Positions 35,275-46,611 of a stretch of 64,000 nucleotides of DNA are shown here, piece by piece. The notes under the pieces were generated by a model that saw nothing but the letters and a program-made list of their open reading frames with translations, was not told the DNA's origin and did not search any database. Origin of the DNA: Madurella fahalii (Eukaryota > Ascomycota > Sordariomycetes > Sordariales); the NCBI GenBank assembly GCA_029876055.1, contig CM056876.1:5394001-5458000 (forward strand), in the 5' to 3' direction. The position numbers and the translations under genes are program-made. The number at the start of each line of letters is the position of its first letter. Position 1 is the first letter of the stretch.

Positions 35275-38033
35275 TTAAAACATGTCGTCATCCTCTCCAA
35301 CCCCGTTCCACCGCTTCGTCGCGAGTTTCCTCATCTTCTTGGGACCCACGCTCCCCGAAGAGCTGCGGGCCGGACCCTGACCGTCACTTACGCGCAGGTT
35401 CTCAAGTTGCTGCCGCAAGCTGCCCTCATCAAGCTTGCTCATACGGCCGGGCCACGGACTCCCGGTCTCTGCGGGGGCCTTGCTCCTGGCTGCGACACTT
35501 GCATCGCTGCCGCGCTCCTGGAGCGGCTGTCTTTTAATGGGGCTCATGGCTGCTAGCTCGCGCCGCAGAACCTCATTGTCACGACGCAACCGCTCATTCT
35601 CCTCGTTGATATCCTCGAGGAGGACATTCTCCTTATTCTCGTCTTCATCGCCGACCGCCGAGTTGTCCTCGCTCGGCGCCGTGACCGTGATCGCCATGCT
35701 CCGCTCAAACACCTCGATCTTGCGGCCCCAGTGCTCCTCGCCGCGCTCCATCTCCACCTGCATCGTCGCACGCCACCGCGCCATTTCAATGTCGAGCCGC
35801 CGCTCAAACTCGGCCGTGCAGTCCTCACGAATGGCCTGCTCCAGCTCGATCATACGGTCTTCCATTGACAACAGGTGCGACTCGGCCTCTTGCCGGGCCG
35901 ACCGCTCGGCTTCGAGCGCTTGCCGGAGGTACTCGACGTCTTCCGAGAGGCGGGCGATCTCGAGGGCTGCGGCCTCCATTGTCGTGCGGTGCACGTCGCT
36001 GCCTGGGCTGCTCATGGGCGAGACGGTCCGGACAATGTTGGGAGACGACATGAGTTGCGGGCAGGAGGAGCCCGAACTAGATCCGGGTGGGAAGAAGGGC
36101 CTGTGGTGCAGAGGCGGGGATCCGACAGGGCTTGAGCATGGCTGTGGAGCTGGGGCTGAGGCTGCAGCCGCGGCGGTCAAGATGGTCTGTGTGATGCTGG
36201 GAACACGGGGGACTGTGACCTCTCGGGCCAGGGCACTGTAGCGGAGAATTTGTGACGTTGCGTTGAAATCGCCGTGGGGGTCGGCCGTGACGATCATGAC
36301 GGCTTTTTGCGGGTTGCGGTGTCGTGCTGAGGAATAGGCGGACGCGGATGGGAACGAGTTGGAGAAAAGCAACTCGGTCAGCTTGCACTGCCGGAATGGG
36401 ACCAAGTTGGGCTAGTCGTGGTCAGTTCCAACCCCTGTTCGGCCCATTGAATGGTCAGACCTACCTTATCCTTGCTCGCTGCATCACTCTGCATCTGCAA
36501 ACATTGGCCCAAGTACATTAAACTCTCGTTGATCTTGCCGGCCTCGGCGAGCGTCGCCCCCGCCGTCTTTGCGTCCCTCGCTCTCTCGCTACCCGCCAAA
36601 TCGACAATGGTCAGAGTGCTGCCGCTCCATGGCATCTCCGTCCCGTTTCTTCGGCTGCCATTGGCCCGCTTCTTGACTTCGACGCAGAAGAAGCCATGAC
36701 TCCGCGAACTCACGCTGTTGCTGCCGGTCCCGGCAACTCTTCGCTCGTGCAAGCCGGCCTCGAGGACCATCAACGCCTGCTGCATGCTTCCGCAAACCAC
36801 CTTGCGCAGTCCGGCAACAACCTTCCGATCTGGCGAGGCCTCTGTCGACTTGAACAGCAGTGGGCGTCGGCGGTACTCCTTCGTCGCGGCGGACTTGATC
36901 GGCGGAGAAAGGAGGTCGAAAATCCGGTCGTTGTAGACCTCGTACATGGATATGACGACGGCGTATTCGGACGAAGGGTCGCATGATACGGACAGTGCGC
37001 TCACGTCCGGCTGCTGGGGGAACGCTGAAGGCCGGTGTAGTCGGCGAGAAGGGGTTTGTGCTGGCTCGCCCTGAGAATGCAATGGTTTAGTGCCTGTCTT
37101 GGAACGGATAGATGCAGTTGTGGTCATAAAGTGCCTGACGCCATCGAGCGCTCGCCGATGTCGAGGAATGCGAGTCAGATCGCGAGTCAGCGCAGTGCTA
37201 TGGGGAAGAGCATTGCCACAGACGGCTTGATCTGGATGTTGGCTAAGAGTCCCAGGGGGTGTTGGGGGCGCCACCGAGTCTTCTCGGCTGACGACGCGGA
37301 TGCTCTTGTGACCCCGAGAACGCCTTGTCCCAGCTGAATGATGACCTTGTTCTTGACGACGAAGCTGGGGGAGAAAAGAAGGTGACCCTACAATCATGGG
37401 GGTAGGAGCTCTCGAGCTCGCCCGGAAGGGTGCCGTGTCAGCATACACACTATCGAGGAACGTCGAAGCGGCGAACATGGCGGCCTCGGACGGGTCGGAT
37501 GCCGCGATTGACTGCTCGAGTGTCGGGCTGGAATCCGGATTGACAATGTTTTGGCCGAGGGATCTGAAGATGACGTCGAGTGCAAGTTGGGTCAGGCCAC
37601 GCTGGGATCGTGAGCCCAAGATGGTGTGAGTCTTTGACAACATGTCAGCAAGTCCCTCTCCTCGCCCGATGGCCAAACCAACCTTTCCCGATCCCGTCAC
37701 GCCCAGCGTTGCCAGCAAAGCGTCCGTTCCATCTCCACCGCACGGCGCCAGCACCCCTTCGAGCAGATTCACCACACCGGTACAGTGGAAGATGTCGAGC
37801 TGGGTGGCGTCCTCCTCGAAGACCTGGGTAAAGGCGAATTTCTCGACGGCCCGCCGTCGGTCGTTGGGCGGGTTCAGCGTGATGTGCTTGGGGTGATCAT
37901 CGTTGTCCGTCTCTTCGACATTCAAGAACCGTTCTCCGGCGGCGCCACCCTGCGATGGCCGAAGTCGTAGGTAGACCTGAAAGAGGTTGTGCTGTTTCTG
38001 TGTGGACGCTGACATGGTGGGTTCCCTCTCCAT
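35275..38033 (-). CDS. Kinesin motor protein, kinesin-6-like
   Basis: An N-terminal motor ATPase followed by a coiled coil. Exons 38033-37683, 37631-36465 and 36411-35275; introns of 51 and 53 bp (CTGAC branches). 884 residues from 38033 or 878 from 38015 (MSASTQKQHNLFQVYLRLRP). The first intron splits the P-loop, GVTGSGK/THTILG. Also visible: SMYEVYNDRIFDLL, switch I NSVSSRSHGFF, switch II TIVDLAGSERA, INESLMYLGQCLQ and VPFRQCKLTELLF. About 190 residues of low-complexity sequence are inserted between the SLGQN helix and YAVVISMYEVYND, the loop where kinesin-6 proteins (MKLP, fission yeast Klp9) carry their insertion. After the motor there is a coiled coil (about 640-780), including EIARLSEDVEYLRQALEAER. 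This suggests a spindle midzone motor. Confidence 0.88.
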
Positions 38034-40214
38034 TGCAACCTGATGCCGTCGTTGGTGGCGTGAAGGAGATTCCAGGCTGGGCTGGTGGAAGACGCGCCGG
38101 AAAGAAAAACGGAGCAGAAAAACAGGCGTCAAGGGTGCTTTCGCGTCAATGCGTCGAGTTCACCGCATCCCGGAATTCGCACCAAAAATGTTTATGCCAA
38201 GAACATGCAAGCAAGTTCCCCCGGCAACACCGCAAAGAATCAGGCAGATGCAGATAAGATAAGATCTGCCAAGTTCAGGGAAGCTTGGCACCCAACCCAG
38301 CCCAACCCTTACTCTAGAGCCTCCTATACACTACTATTCTTGGTTCTCGGCCATAACCAAGCAGCATGAGTACCACAGCTGGCCTTGTGTGGATTACACA
38401 ACATAGCGCATTCAGCTCGTTAGTCGCATGTCTTGCCCCGATGGTCCTTCGGCGCCGTACCGGGAATTTCGGGAAGAGCCTGGCGCACAAGAATATTTAC
38501 AGCGTCTCTCAGCGAACCAATCCTTTCTATTACAGGCTCTTGACGTGGACCCAGCTCCCTTTTCCAGAAGCACAATGTGGCTGCGACACCCATGCTTGGC
38601 TGCAAATGAGGTCGGGGGTGTAGCCAATTGGAGGAGCCCTAGCTTCGTACAGATTCCTCGTGCAAGTCGAGCGCCGCCGGCGTAGAGTCATGGCCTCTTG
38701 TCAGACTGTCTCCCGGACCACCACTGTTAGTCTGAGCACGAGGTCTCTTGGGATTGTCACATCCAGGAGCACGCCTTTGTGCCCATCTGCCAACCGTCTT
38801 GAGCTCCCAGCTTCACTCTTGCCAGAGGTTTGGCTGGCGAAGTCATTGCCCCGCTCTGCCCAACCCCGCTATCGCTGGCAGCTGGCAGCTGGATCCATTA
38901 CAGCATTTACGTTGGAGATAGGAGGGTCATGGCGGGACTCTACACGTCAACTGCAGACTGCAACTCTCGTGACCACTTGCTCTGGACGGCGGTGAATGCG
39001 GCAACCGGATAGAAATTGAGCTGTGGAGAAGGTAGTCGCTCCAGTTATGATCAACACGTAACCTTTGTCATATGCGATGCACCTCCGATGCGTCCTGGCA
39101 AGCGAGTTGTCGAGAGGCGGGGCAGCGGCCGAGGGACCCCGCAAGTCGACAAGTTTGCTGCGAAGGGCTCGAGAATGCAATGTGGGTTAGAATGTGGATA
39201 CAAGAGAAACATGACTTCGTTTTCCCTTCCCTGCACAACAGCGACTAGGAAGACAGCCTTTCTCTAAAGACGGATGAGGTTTCGTTTATCCCGCGCTCCT
39301 CCGGAATGGGGGTTTGAACCTGACACGATGCAAGAAAAGAGCGGTGACGAGAAGGTATCGGATCAGGATCTCCGCTGGCCCCGAACTGGGAACCGCCCAC
39401 CTCAGGTATCTTTTTCACCTAGCTTTTGAGACGCACAATTGCCAGCTGCCAAAACGCACAGCACGGCGCTGCAGGGCCGGTTGCACTCGCCCCACCAATC
39501 TGGGCTCCAATGCGAACCGAGCCAATCCCACCTTGGGTCCCACTCTGGGAGGGAAAAAAAAAAAAAAAAGTCCACTCAAAAGGGATCGGATGGCCCGCTC
39601 TCCCCTCTTCGGCCCTCTCCCTCTCCAAACCCAACTAACCAAACCGCAAGACAACGAAGTCGCACTACCACGTCCAGACTCTCATCATCGTACCATACCA
39701 AACTTCGTCGAGATTCCAAGATGCCGTCGGCCGTCGTTGAGCTTTAAGCGCCCACTGCGGGCGTGCCAATGCACTCGGCGCGCCCGCAGTCCAGCAGCCT
39801 CAACGAGATATTCAATTCTGCCACCTCCTCGACGAAGTTTTCCAGACTCCCACCGTCTCGAGCCCGCCTCCGCAGCCGAGGACGAGGCTCAGTTCCCACG
39901 ACAAGGAGAGTCTGCCTTTGATGTAAAATCCACAGATTCCATCCCAGGCCCACGTCTTTAGGCCCAAGCGACTTAAACAACCCCCCGGCCACCCCTCCCT
40001 TCCCCTCTTGTTCTACCCTTACCTCAACCCACCCCCGCCCATCACCGACCCAATTGGGCCCTTAAACCTCGCTCTGTAGACGAGCAGGAGCCTCTCAAGC
40101 TCACCGAGGCTTACTTGGATTACTGCACGCTGTTGCAAGGTTCACCGCCGCTCATTTGGCGCAACCGTGCGCCGCTCGTTCGCGCCCAGCACCTACCCCT
40201 GCAGAGCCGAGACC
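38034..40214. other. Divergent intergenic region between the kinesin (-) and the acidic protein gene (+)
   Basis: About 2.2 kb without a recognisable gene. It contains a poly-A run at 39554-39569 and, from about 39580 to 40210, a C/T-rich leader before the acidic protein gene. Confidence 0.45.
39554..39569. repeat. Poly-A tract (16 A)
   Basis: An uninterrupted A run in the upstream region of the acidic protein gene. Confidence 0.9.
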
Positions 40215-42013
40215 ATGTCCCGAAACATTCGGCAAAAATACCCCCCTGCGCCGGTCCGAGCCTCCAAGCGCCAGGACTACGACACCTCTCTCGACCTCTC
40301 GGACGACGATGGTTATTCGGGCGTCGAGGACGTCAGCGATTCCGACGACGAGGACGAGGAGCATGTCTTTGCGGCCGAGGAGGAGCATATTATTTCCGAT
40401 GCATCGCGAAAGCGATCATCGGACCCTCCTCGGCCGCTAACGGAGGATGATGACGACGATGCGGACGAAGAGAGTGAAGCCGGAGACGATGAGTCCGTGG
40501 AGGGCGACCCGGCCGATGACAGCGCAAGCTGGAATGGCATCTCGTCGGACCATGATGACGACATCCTCGCCGAGCTGTCGAGTGACGTCGCCGACCAGAC
40601 CCCCACCGTCGAGCGCCATGTCCGTTTCACCGGCGTGCCCGACAGCGACTCCGACTCGACCACGAGTGAGACCTCGGACAGCATCAATGACTTCTTTCCC
40701 GACATATTTGTCGACCAGAGCGCCCTTGACCCCTCGTTTCGCCGTGAGATCGAGGACGATGATGACAATTCCTCGACGAGCTCCTTCTGGGACTTCCATA
40801 ACGGATCGCAAGACCTTCTAGTGGCCGACTCTGACGACTCTGACGTGACCGGAGATGGCGATATCACACCGATTGCAACACCGAGGCCCAGTCAGCCCCC
40901 CCCCCAGTTGTCGACACCTGTCTCCGCCGAAGTGCAGGAGCTTGATGGATACGAGAGTGAGTTTGCTTGCCGAGTGCCGGCGCGGTTGGTGCTAATGCTC
41001 GTCCGTCAGCCGACGGGGATACCACGGAGGAAGACGTGCCGGAACCGATCGTGCGCAAGAAGCAGATGCGGCGGATGCACACGGAGGTGTCGTCAGATTC
41101 CGACACGGAGCGCCCGGTCCGGTCCGGTCGCGGCAAGCCGCGTGTTGGTCGGTTCAACTTGGACAGGTCCGACAACAAGCCGATCGGCGTAGTCGATCCG
41201 GCCTCTGGCAAGATGATCATCTTCACGCCCCGGAGAATGAACCAGTTAGATCTCTCGCCCGAGTCGCTGCACGTCGATTTCTCGACGCCAACCGCCTGCT
41301 CCCCCTTGGTGAGAAACCCGGGCTTCGTCATGATGGGCGCCATGGTTTCGTCCAATCCATTCGCCGACTTTATGAACATGCAACCTTTCGGTCCCGCCGA
41401 GGCGTTCTTTCCCTGTACCTCTGACGCGATGACCGGAGACGAGAGCGACGGCTCCTACTTCATGGACGCTGTGGAAGACGAGGGAGAAAGCAAGCTCCAA
41501 CTCGAAGACTTCCTGACTTTCAACAACGATTCGTCCGACGAGGAGGAGTTGGAAGCGGACTGCTGGGATGGGGACCTTTCTAGCCCTACCCGGCCCAAGA
41601 CCGCAGCCAGTACCGCAAGCGCAGCGGCCGACTCGCCGACTGTCCATCCCCTGCTCAGCCACTTTGACAACAACTCGGACGTTGTCGGCGCCTTCCGCCG
41701 CAACCAGATCAACCAGCAGCTCATCTCCAGCGCCAAAGCAACCCAAGAGTCGCTCGCATTCTCCGGACCCTACTATCACGGCACGCTCAGAGGGATCAAG
41801 ACGGGGAGCATGGGAACTGTGACGACAGCCATCACGCCAGAGCGCCGGCAAAAGAGAAACAGCATGGTAGGAGTGAATGGATTCTCCGACTTTCAACAGA
41901 GCAGCCCACTCAACGTCATGTCACAGAAGAGGAAGGCCTCCGGCAACCACACCGACAACAACATGCACAAGCGGCACCGGAGCATCTCGGACATGGACTT
42001 GTTGCAAATATAA
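40215..42013 (+). CDS. Acidic, low-complexity conserved fungal protein, probably nuclear
   Basis: Exons 40215-40956 and 41010-42013; the 53-bp intron (GTGAGT...CGTCAG, CTAAT branch) joins DGYE/TDGDTTEED. 581 residues. The N-terminal half is rich in Asp, Glu and Ser (DLSDDDGYSG, SDSDDEDEEH, EDDDDDADEE). The middle part has a basic stretch (RKKQMRRMHTEV, RSGRGKPRVGRFN, GRGK reminiscent of an AT-hook-like core) and KMIIFTPRRMNQL. The C-terminal part has FRRNQINQQLISSAKATQES and TAITPERRQKRNSM, ending with a basic HKRHRSISDMDLLQI. Alternating acidic and basic clusters suggest a chromatin- or nucleolus-associated protein. I recognise no domain; function unknown. The start ATG follows a typical leader. 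Confidence 0.8.
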
Positions 42014-42493
42014 CGGTTTCGCGGGACCGGGCAATTACGTCCGAGGACGGCATGGCTCGGAGTCGTGTCTTCGAAAGTTGATCCGGATTCAGCCATCCCT
42101 GGCCTCGCACTGTATCACCACAACCCTTGACCCCTATTTTCTACTTATATGTCTTTCTCTTTGGTAGCGTCTTCAAAAGTCATCCGGTTTCTCCCGATCT
42201 GCCCAGTCTACTTGAGGGTTTTCTTAGCGTCGCATTTTTATGGCGCTCAATGATGACGTCGGTACGTTTTACAATCATGACCATGCAGCTTTTGCTCGGA
42301 TCTCTGGGGATGGAGACATCTTGCAGCATAGACAGGGTGGAATCAGCACGATTGGTAGAGGTAGGCAAAAAGCAGGATGCACGCTTGTCTTTCGAGGATA
42401 CCAAGGATAGTCTGGCACCTTGTCGATAGATGTGTCTCTAGAGCTAGCAGTGCTTTGAACGGTAATCTACAATTTGTGTCTCGGAAGATGCGT
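42014..42493. other. 3' region between convergent genes
   Basis: The acidic protein gene (+) and the LMW-PTP-like gene (-) converge here. No gene seen. Confidence 0.5.
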
Positions 42494-43842
42494 CTAGGGT
42501 GGTGTTCTGTCTTTCGTAACAACATCGTTGTCATGCGGTGGCGTCCACTGCATCTCCCGCTTGAGGAACTCCTTGAGCGCCGTCTTGATCTCGGCCACTT
42601 TGCCGTTCCTAAATGTTGTTTGTTAGCCTAAGCGCTAGGGTGCTGAGCGTGCTGAGCGTTCCTCAGTTCAGACGACTTGTCCCTGGCCTCCTCGCTATCG
42701 AAGTGGGAAAACAGTCAGGTTGGTACGTACCAATTATCCCTGTTTTGGCTGCCATCGGGATTCATCTTTGGGTACAAAATCCCCTGGACGGTGGCCCTGT
42801 CTCTGGAGAGGAAAGTCCCTAGTTGCAAAACTCTCCCTTTGCCACGGGGGATTGCCGCGTTCTTGCCCAGCGCCTCCTTTAGCTTAATCATGTTGTCGTG
42901 CTCGCGGCCGGTGAAAACAACGATGAAGTCGAAGCGGCCAAACATGTCCTTCCTCAGGCCGCGCGAGTGTCGGGCTGTGATCTCGTCCCCGATAGCCTGC
43001 TTAAAGGGGTAGTCGTACCACTTGTTGTCAAAGACTGCCGCTAGCGCCGTCTGCACAGCCCTCTGGTTGCCGGGTCGCCATTCCTTCTTGAAGGATTTGA
43101 AACTGTACTGCAGGCAGTCGATTACGTCGACGCAGTCGCTCATATTCCTGACGAAGAAGCCGGCCGACTGGACCTCGGCGATGCGCCACTCGCCGCCTGC
43201 CTTGAGCGTTCGCCGACCGAAGAGCTTGAGCAGAGCCTCTGCAACCACGCTCCGTTCGGTGTTGTAGGGGTCGACAAAGAGCACCTTGTAGTCTCGTTTT
43301 GGCCGAACGAGAGAGGGTGACGGAGCGGGAGATGGCTGCCTTCCTGGCCCTGCCTTGCCTGCCCTGCTGGTGGGAGTGGGCTCCGGCGGCCTGTCGATGG
43401 CCATGAGACTCATGTAGTCACGCAGTAGGTCCCGGTCATATTCAATCTCGTCCATGATGGCTTGGATCTTTTCCGGGCTGTTGTCGATGAGGGAGAACCA
43501 GAGGTGCGACAACCATTTGGCGCGAAACTCCAGGTCCATGGACCGTGACAGGATGCCCTTTTGGTAACGCTCGAAGAGGTCATAGACCTTTGTTGCGTTG
43601 TCCTTTATACCATCCAGCAACTTCCCAAGGTCTTCTATTTGTCCAGAGTAGAGTGATGAGGACGCTTTTGCTGGGTTTCTTTTGACGAAAAGCTCGAGCC
43701 GGACGAGGAATTTGTTGAGCCGTTCCATGCGGCCCCCCAGCTGCGTCATCTGCTGGGGGAGACTCTCGATGCGTTGGTAGATCTCGATGGCCTTGTTGAC
43801 AACCTCAACTACAGCCAAGACGGTTCCTAGGTCAAGCGCCAT
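42494..43842 (-). CDS. N-terminal helical domain fused to an inactive LMW-protein-tyrosine-phosphatase-like domain
   Basis: Exons 43842-42731 and 42608-42494 give 408 residues. The 122-bp intron (GTACGT...GGCTAACAAACAACATTTAG) rejoins NRDNW/NGKVAEIKTALKEFLKRE. Residues 1-150 are helical (LGTVLAVVEVVNKAIEIYQR, IESLPQQMTQLGGRMERL), similar in style to the N-terminal domains of fungal NLR/STAND proteins. A Pro/Ser linker (151-182) leads to YKVLFVDPYNTERSVVAEAL. This aligns with the LMW-PTP/ArsC P-loop (VLFVCxGNxxRSxMAEA), but the nucleophilic Cys is Asp191; Arg197-Ser198 and the AEA helix remain. The later FDFIVVFTGREHDNMIKL fits the LMW-PTP core, and no DPY acid motif is seen. It is likely a binding domain rather than a phosphatase. 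Confidence 0.8.
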
Positions 43843-44465
43843 CGGAGGAGCAGGGAGCGGAGGGGCTGGTCCGATGCCTCACCCGCACAATTGGAAGAGG
43901 GATCGTTAAATTGGTGGATTTGTGAATTTTCGAGGAGCTGTTGTAAGCCGCGCAGTCTTGGCGCCTATCAGCGTTGTTCAATTGTTGGCTGAGTCTGAGG
44001 GCGGGGATTTCCCAAGTTGTACAGTACAGGCGTATCCATCATCTTCCTTTTTTAGAATTCATAACGCTCTATCTCAAGCTGCCAATTCTACTCCTGTATC
44101 GCTTTCTGCAGTGTTATAGGACTAGCTTGGTCTGATATTCAGTTGCATCGGCAGGGGGCGCAGCCCCTCACAGTCTCAGCCATCTGCAACTTACCAAAAC
44201 CGTAAGATCAGCCTAGAGTTTAACCCGTAATTACTTGACCCTTCCAGTACACAGCTTAAGTTTAGTCGTCTAATAGGGACGTATGCTTAGATTGTTGACT
44301 TGGCTGGTTCGAGTTTCCTAGGTACCAAACGCCCACCAAATACAATTGCTGTGTTCTGTGTTCCTTGTCGCTCTTTGCGAGGTTTCGTAGCAATCACGCT
44401 TCTATCATCTACGGCAGGCATGATGCGGTGTAAAGTGTTGATTAAGCGTCACCAATATTGCGGCC

Positions 44466-44487
44466 AAAAAAAAAAAAAAAAAAAAAA
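44466..44487. repeat. Poly-A tract (22 A)
   Basis: An uninterrupted A run, the longest homopolymer in the window. Confidence 0.9.
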
Positions 44488-45239
44488 GACACTAGAGGCG
44501 TTGTTGCTGTTGAATTTTTTACTCAGTCAGAACGGCTCTTCAAGCTAGGATGCGGTCTAGACGTGGAAGTTTCAGGCTCTCCCGGATTCGTGAGACCACC
44601 TCGGTGGATATTTGCACATTCCGTACGAGCCACGCGTTAGCTGCGACCACCGCTTCCTCACCTCCAGCCCATGAAGCGAGGGTCTTCAGATCTTACGGCC
44701 TGTTCGACCGGAACGCTTGCCCCTGAGTAAACTAACGTAGCAACGAGGTCCAACATTGCGACCGGCGGTATTAAGTGAACGGCCGCCATACTGATAAGAT
44801 TATTGCCATGGTCTTTTGAACTAACCAAAGTTTAGCGTTGCCACCCCCGCACCTCAAGACTTCAGAAACAATAGTCCTGTGTTACCGTACCATTTTAACT
44901 GCCGTCCAGGGGGTTCTCCTCACCAAACCCTTGTATTACCCTGAATAGCTGCAGGCTGACATGATACTGCTCGTTGCCCCCCCTCCCAGAGAATGGTCCT
45001 ATCGGAAACCATTCCACGCCGCTGGTTGAACAAATTGAAAGACAGAACGAAAGATTTCGTCTGCGGTATCACTCCGCGTGCCTACTAGTACCAAGAAAAA
45101 GGACTTGTTGCACATGTTGAATAGTGTGTTGGCGCTTACCATGCCACTCAGACAGGGAAGATCACAATTTCAGTCAGGTCAGACACTTACATGGATGCTA
45201 ACTCTGGAGGGGATATTCCTTATCTGGTCTGCTGGTGCC

Positions 45240-45248
45240 TATATATAA
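45240..45248 (+). promoter_or_regulatory. TATA box of the tyrosinase gene
   Basis: TATATATAA, about 85 bases upstream of the tyrosinase ATG. Spacing and sequence suit a strongly inducible fungal promoter. Confidence 0.55.
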
Positions 45249-45326
45249 GTATGGGTAAGCCAACTCAGGTTCCTCCGTTCCGTTCATCCCATTCTCTTCG
45301 GGCTACTAAACACGCCTACACAAATT

Positions 45327-46611
45327 ATGCTCGTCAAGCCATACCTTTGCCTCGCGGCGGCCACTGGCGCTTTCGCGCTTCCAGCCAGCATCCCAGATTT
45401 CGCCGAGGCTGCCATCGACTCGGGCTTGGCTCTCAAGGGGCTCAATGCCATCGCCGTGGCCAAGGCATTCGGCCAGTTTGGGGGAGCTTGCAACTCGGCC
45501 AATGTCAAGGTCCGACGTGAATGGAGAAGCATACCCAAGCGTCAACGCCGGGAGTTCATCGCCGCGGTCAAGTGCGTCCAGATCAAACCGAGCATCCTCC
45601 CGCCCGGTGAGGTCCCCGGTGCCAAATCACTCTACGACGACTTTGTCTGGGCCCACGCGACGCGGGGCGGCCTTGTCCACATGAGCGCCACCTTCCTGGT
45701 GTTTCACCGTTACTACCTCTGGGCTTACGAGAAGGCGCTCGAAGATTGTGGCTGGGATAGCGGACTGCCCTACTGGGAGTGGGGTCTCGATGTTGACGGC
45801 CCGCACAAATCCCCCCTCTTTGACGGCTCGGATACCTCGCTGGGCAGCGATGGAACATTTGTGCCAAACAGGCCGCCCGAGGTGCTCAACCTGATTGGTT
45901 TTCCCGAGCCGGTAATCCTTCAGCCTGGAACAGGTGGTGGCTGCGTTTTTCAGGGCCCCTTCAGCGACTTGGTTGTTCGGTTGGGGCCTTTTCCGCCCGA
46001 TCCGGAGAGGCCGCTGCCTGTGAATCCCGTTGAGGGCAGGGAGGAAAATCCGCGCTGTCTCGATAGGGATCTCAATGCAGAACCCCTCCGAAGGTGGTCG
46101 ACGTTCCGCAACGTGACTGAGCTCATTCTCGGGCATGATAACATTCGAGATTTTCATGGGTGGCTGGTGTGTTCTGAACCCCTGTACTACGAGCTAGAAG
46201 CTTGCTTGCTAAACATGCTACAGGAAGGCGACCCCCGTGTCACAATGGAACCTATGGGCTGTCACGGCGGCGGCCATGGCGGCATTGGTGGAATAGGTCG
46301 CAACCCGATCATCTCGCCTAATGAACCCGCGTTCTGGCTCACTCATAACCAACTTGACCGCGTGTACTGGATCTGGCAGATGCTGGATTTTGAGAACCGT
46401 CAGGTATGCGCTCTTTACTTCATGCAATGTGTAGAGTTGACGAGTCCCCGTGCAGAATGTACATGGCACAGGCACGTATCTGAATATACCGCCAAGCCCC
46501 AACGTGACCGTCGAGGACACCATAGACGTTCTTCCTCACGCCCCCCCGGAGAAGATCAAGAACCTCATGAACTCGGTGGGCGGGACGCCGCTTTGCTACG
46601 TCTACGTGTGA
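45327..46611 (+). CDS. Secreted short tyrosinase-like type-3 copper oxidase
   Basis: Oxidises phenols; in fungi short secreted forms act in melanin or natural-product chemistry or as catechol oxidases. Exons 45327-46403 and 46456-46611; the 52-bp intron (GTATGC...GTTGACGAGTCCCCGTGCAG) joins DFENRQ/NVHGTGTYLN. 410 residues with a signal peptide (MLVKPYLCLAAATGAFALPA). CuA ligands are visible at His110, His118 and His127 (WAHATRGGLVHMSATFLVFH). CuB has His313 and His317 (CHGGGHGG) and His340 (FWLTHNQLDR). All six histidines are present; the residue before His340 is Thr where many family members have a second His. There is no C-terminal inhibitory domain, so this is the short type. A TATA box precedes it. 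Confidence 0.92.

Larger units (their letters stand above)
43843..45326. other. Intergenic region with a poly-A tract
   Basis: About 1.5 kb without a gene; A-run at 44466-44487. The tyrosinase TATA element lies at its right end. Confidence 0.5.

Noticed and set aside
35435..36241. Plus-strand open frame opposite the kinesin coiled coil
   Set aside because: Ser/Arg-rich antisense reading of a Glu/Leu-rich coiled coil.
39314..39961. Plus-strand open frame of 215 residues left of the acidic protein gene
   Set aside because: Low-complexity, Arg/Pro/Ser-rich, contains the poly-A tract as poly-Lys; no homology recognised, and it fits a promoter/leader.
44300..44325. GGTTCGAGTTTCC resembling a tRNA T-loop
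   Set aside because: No complementary stem and no other tRNA arms nearby.
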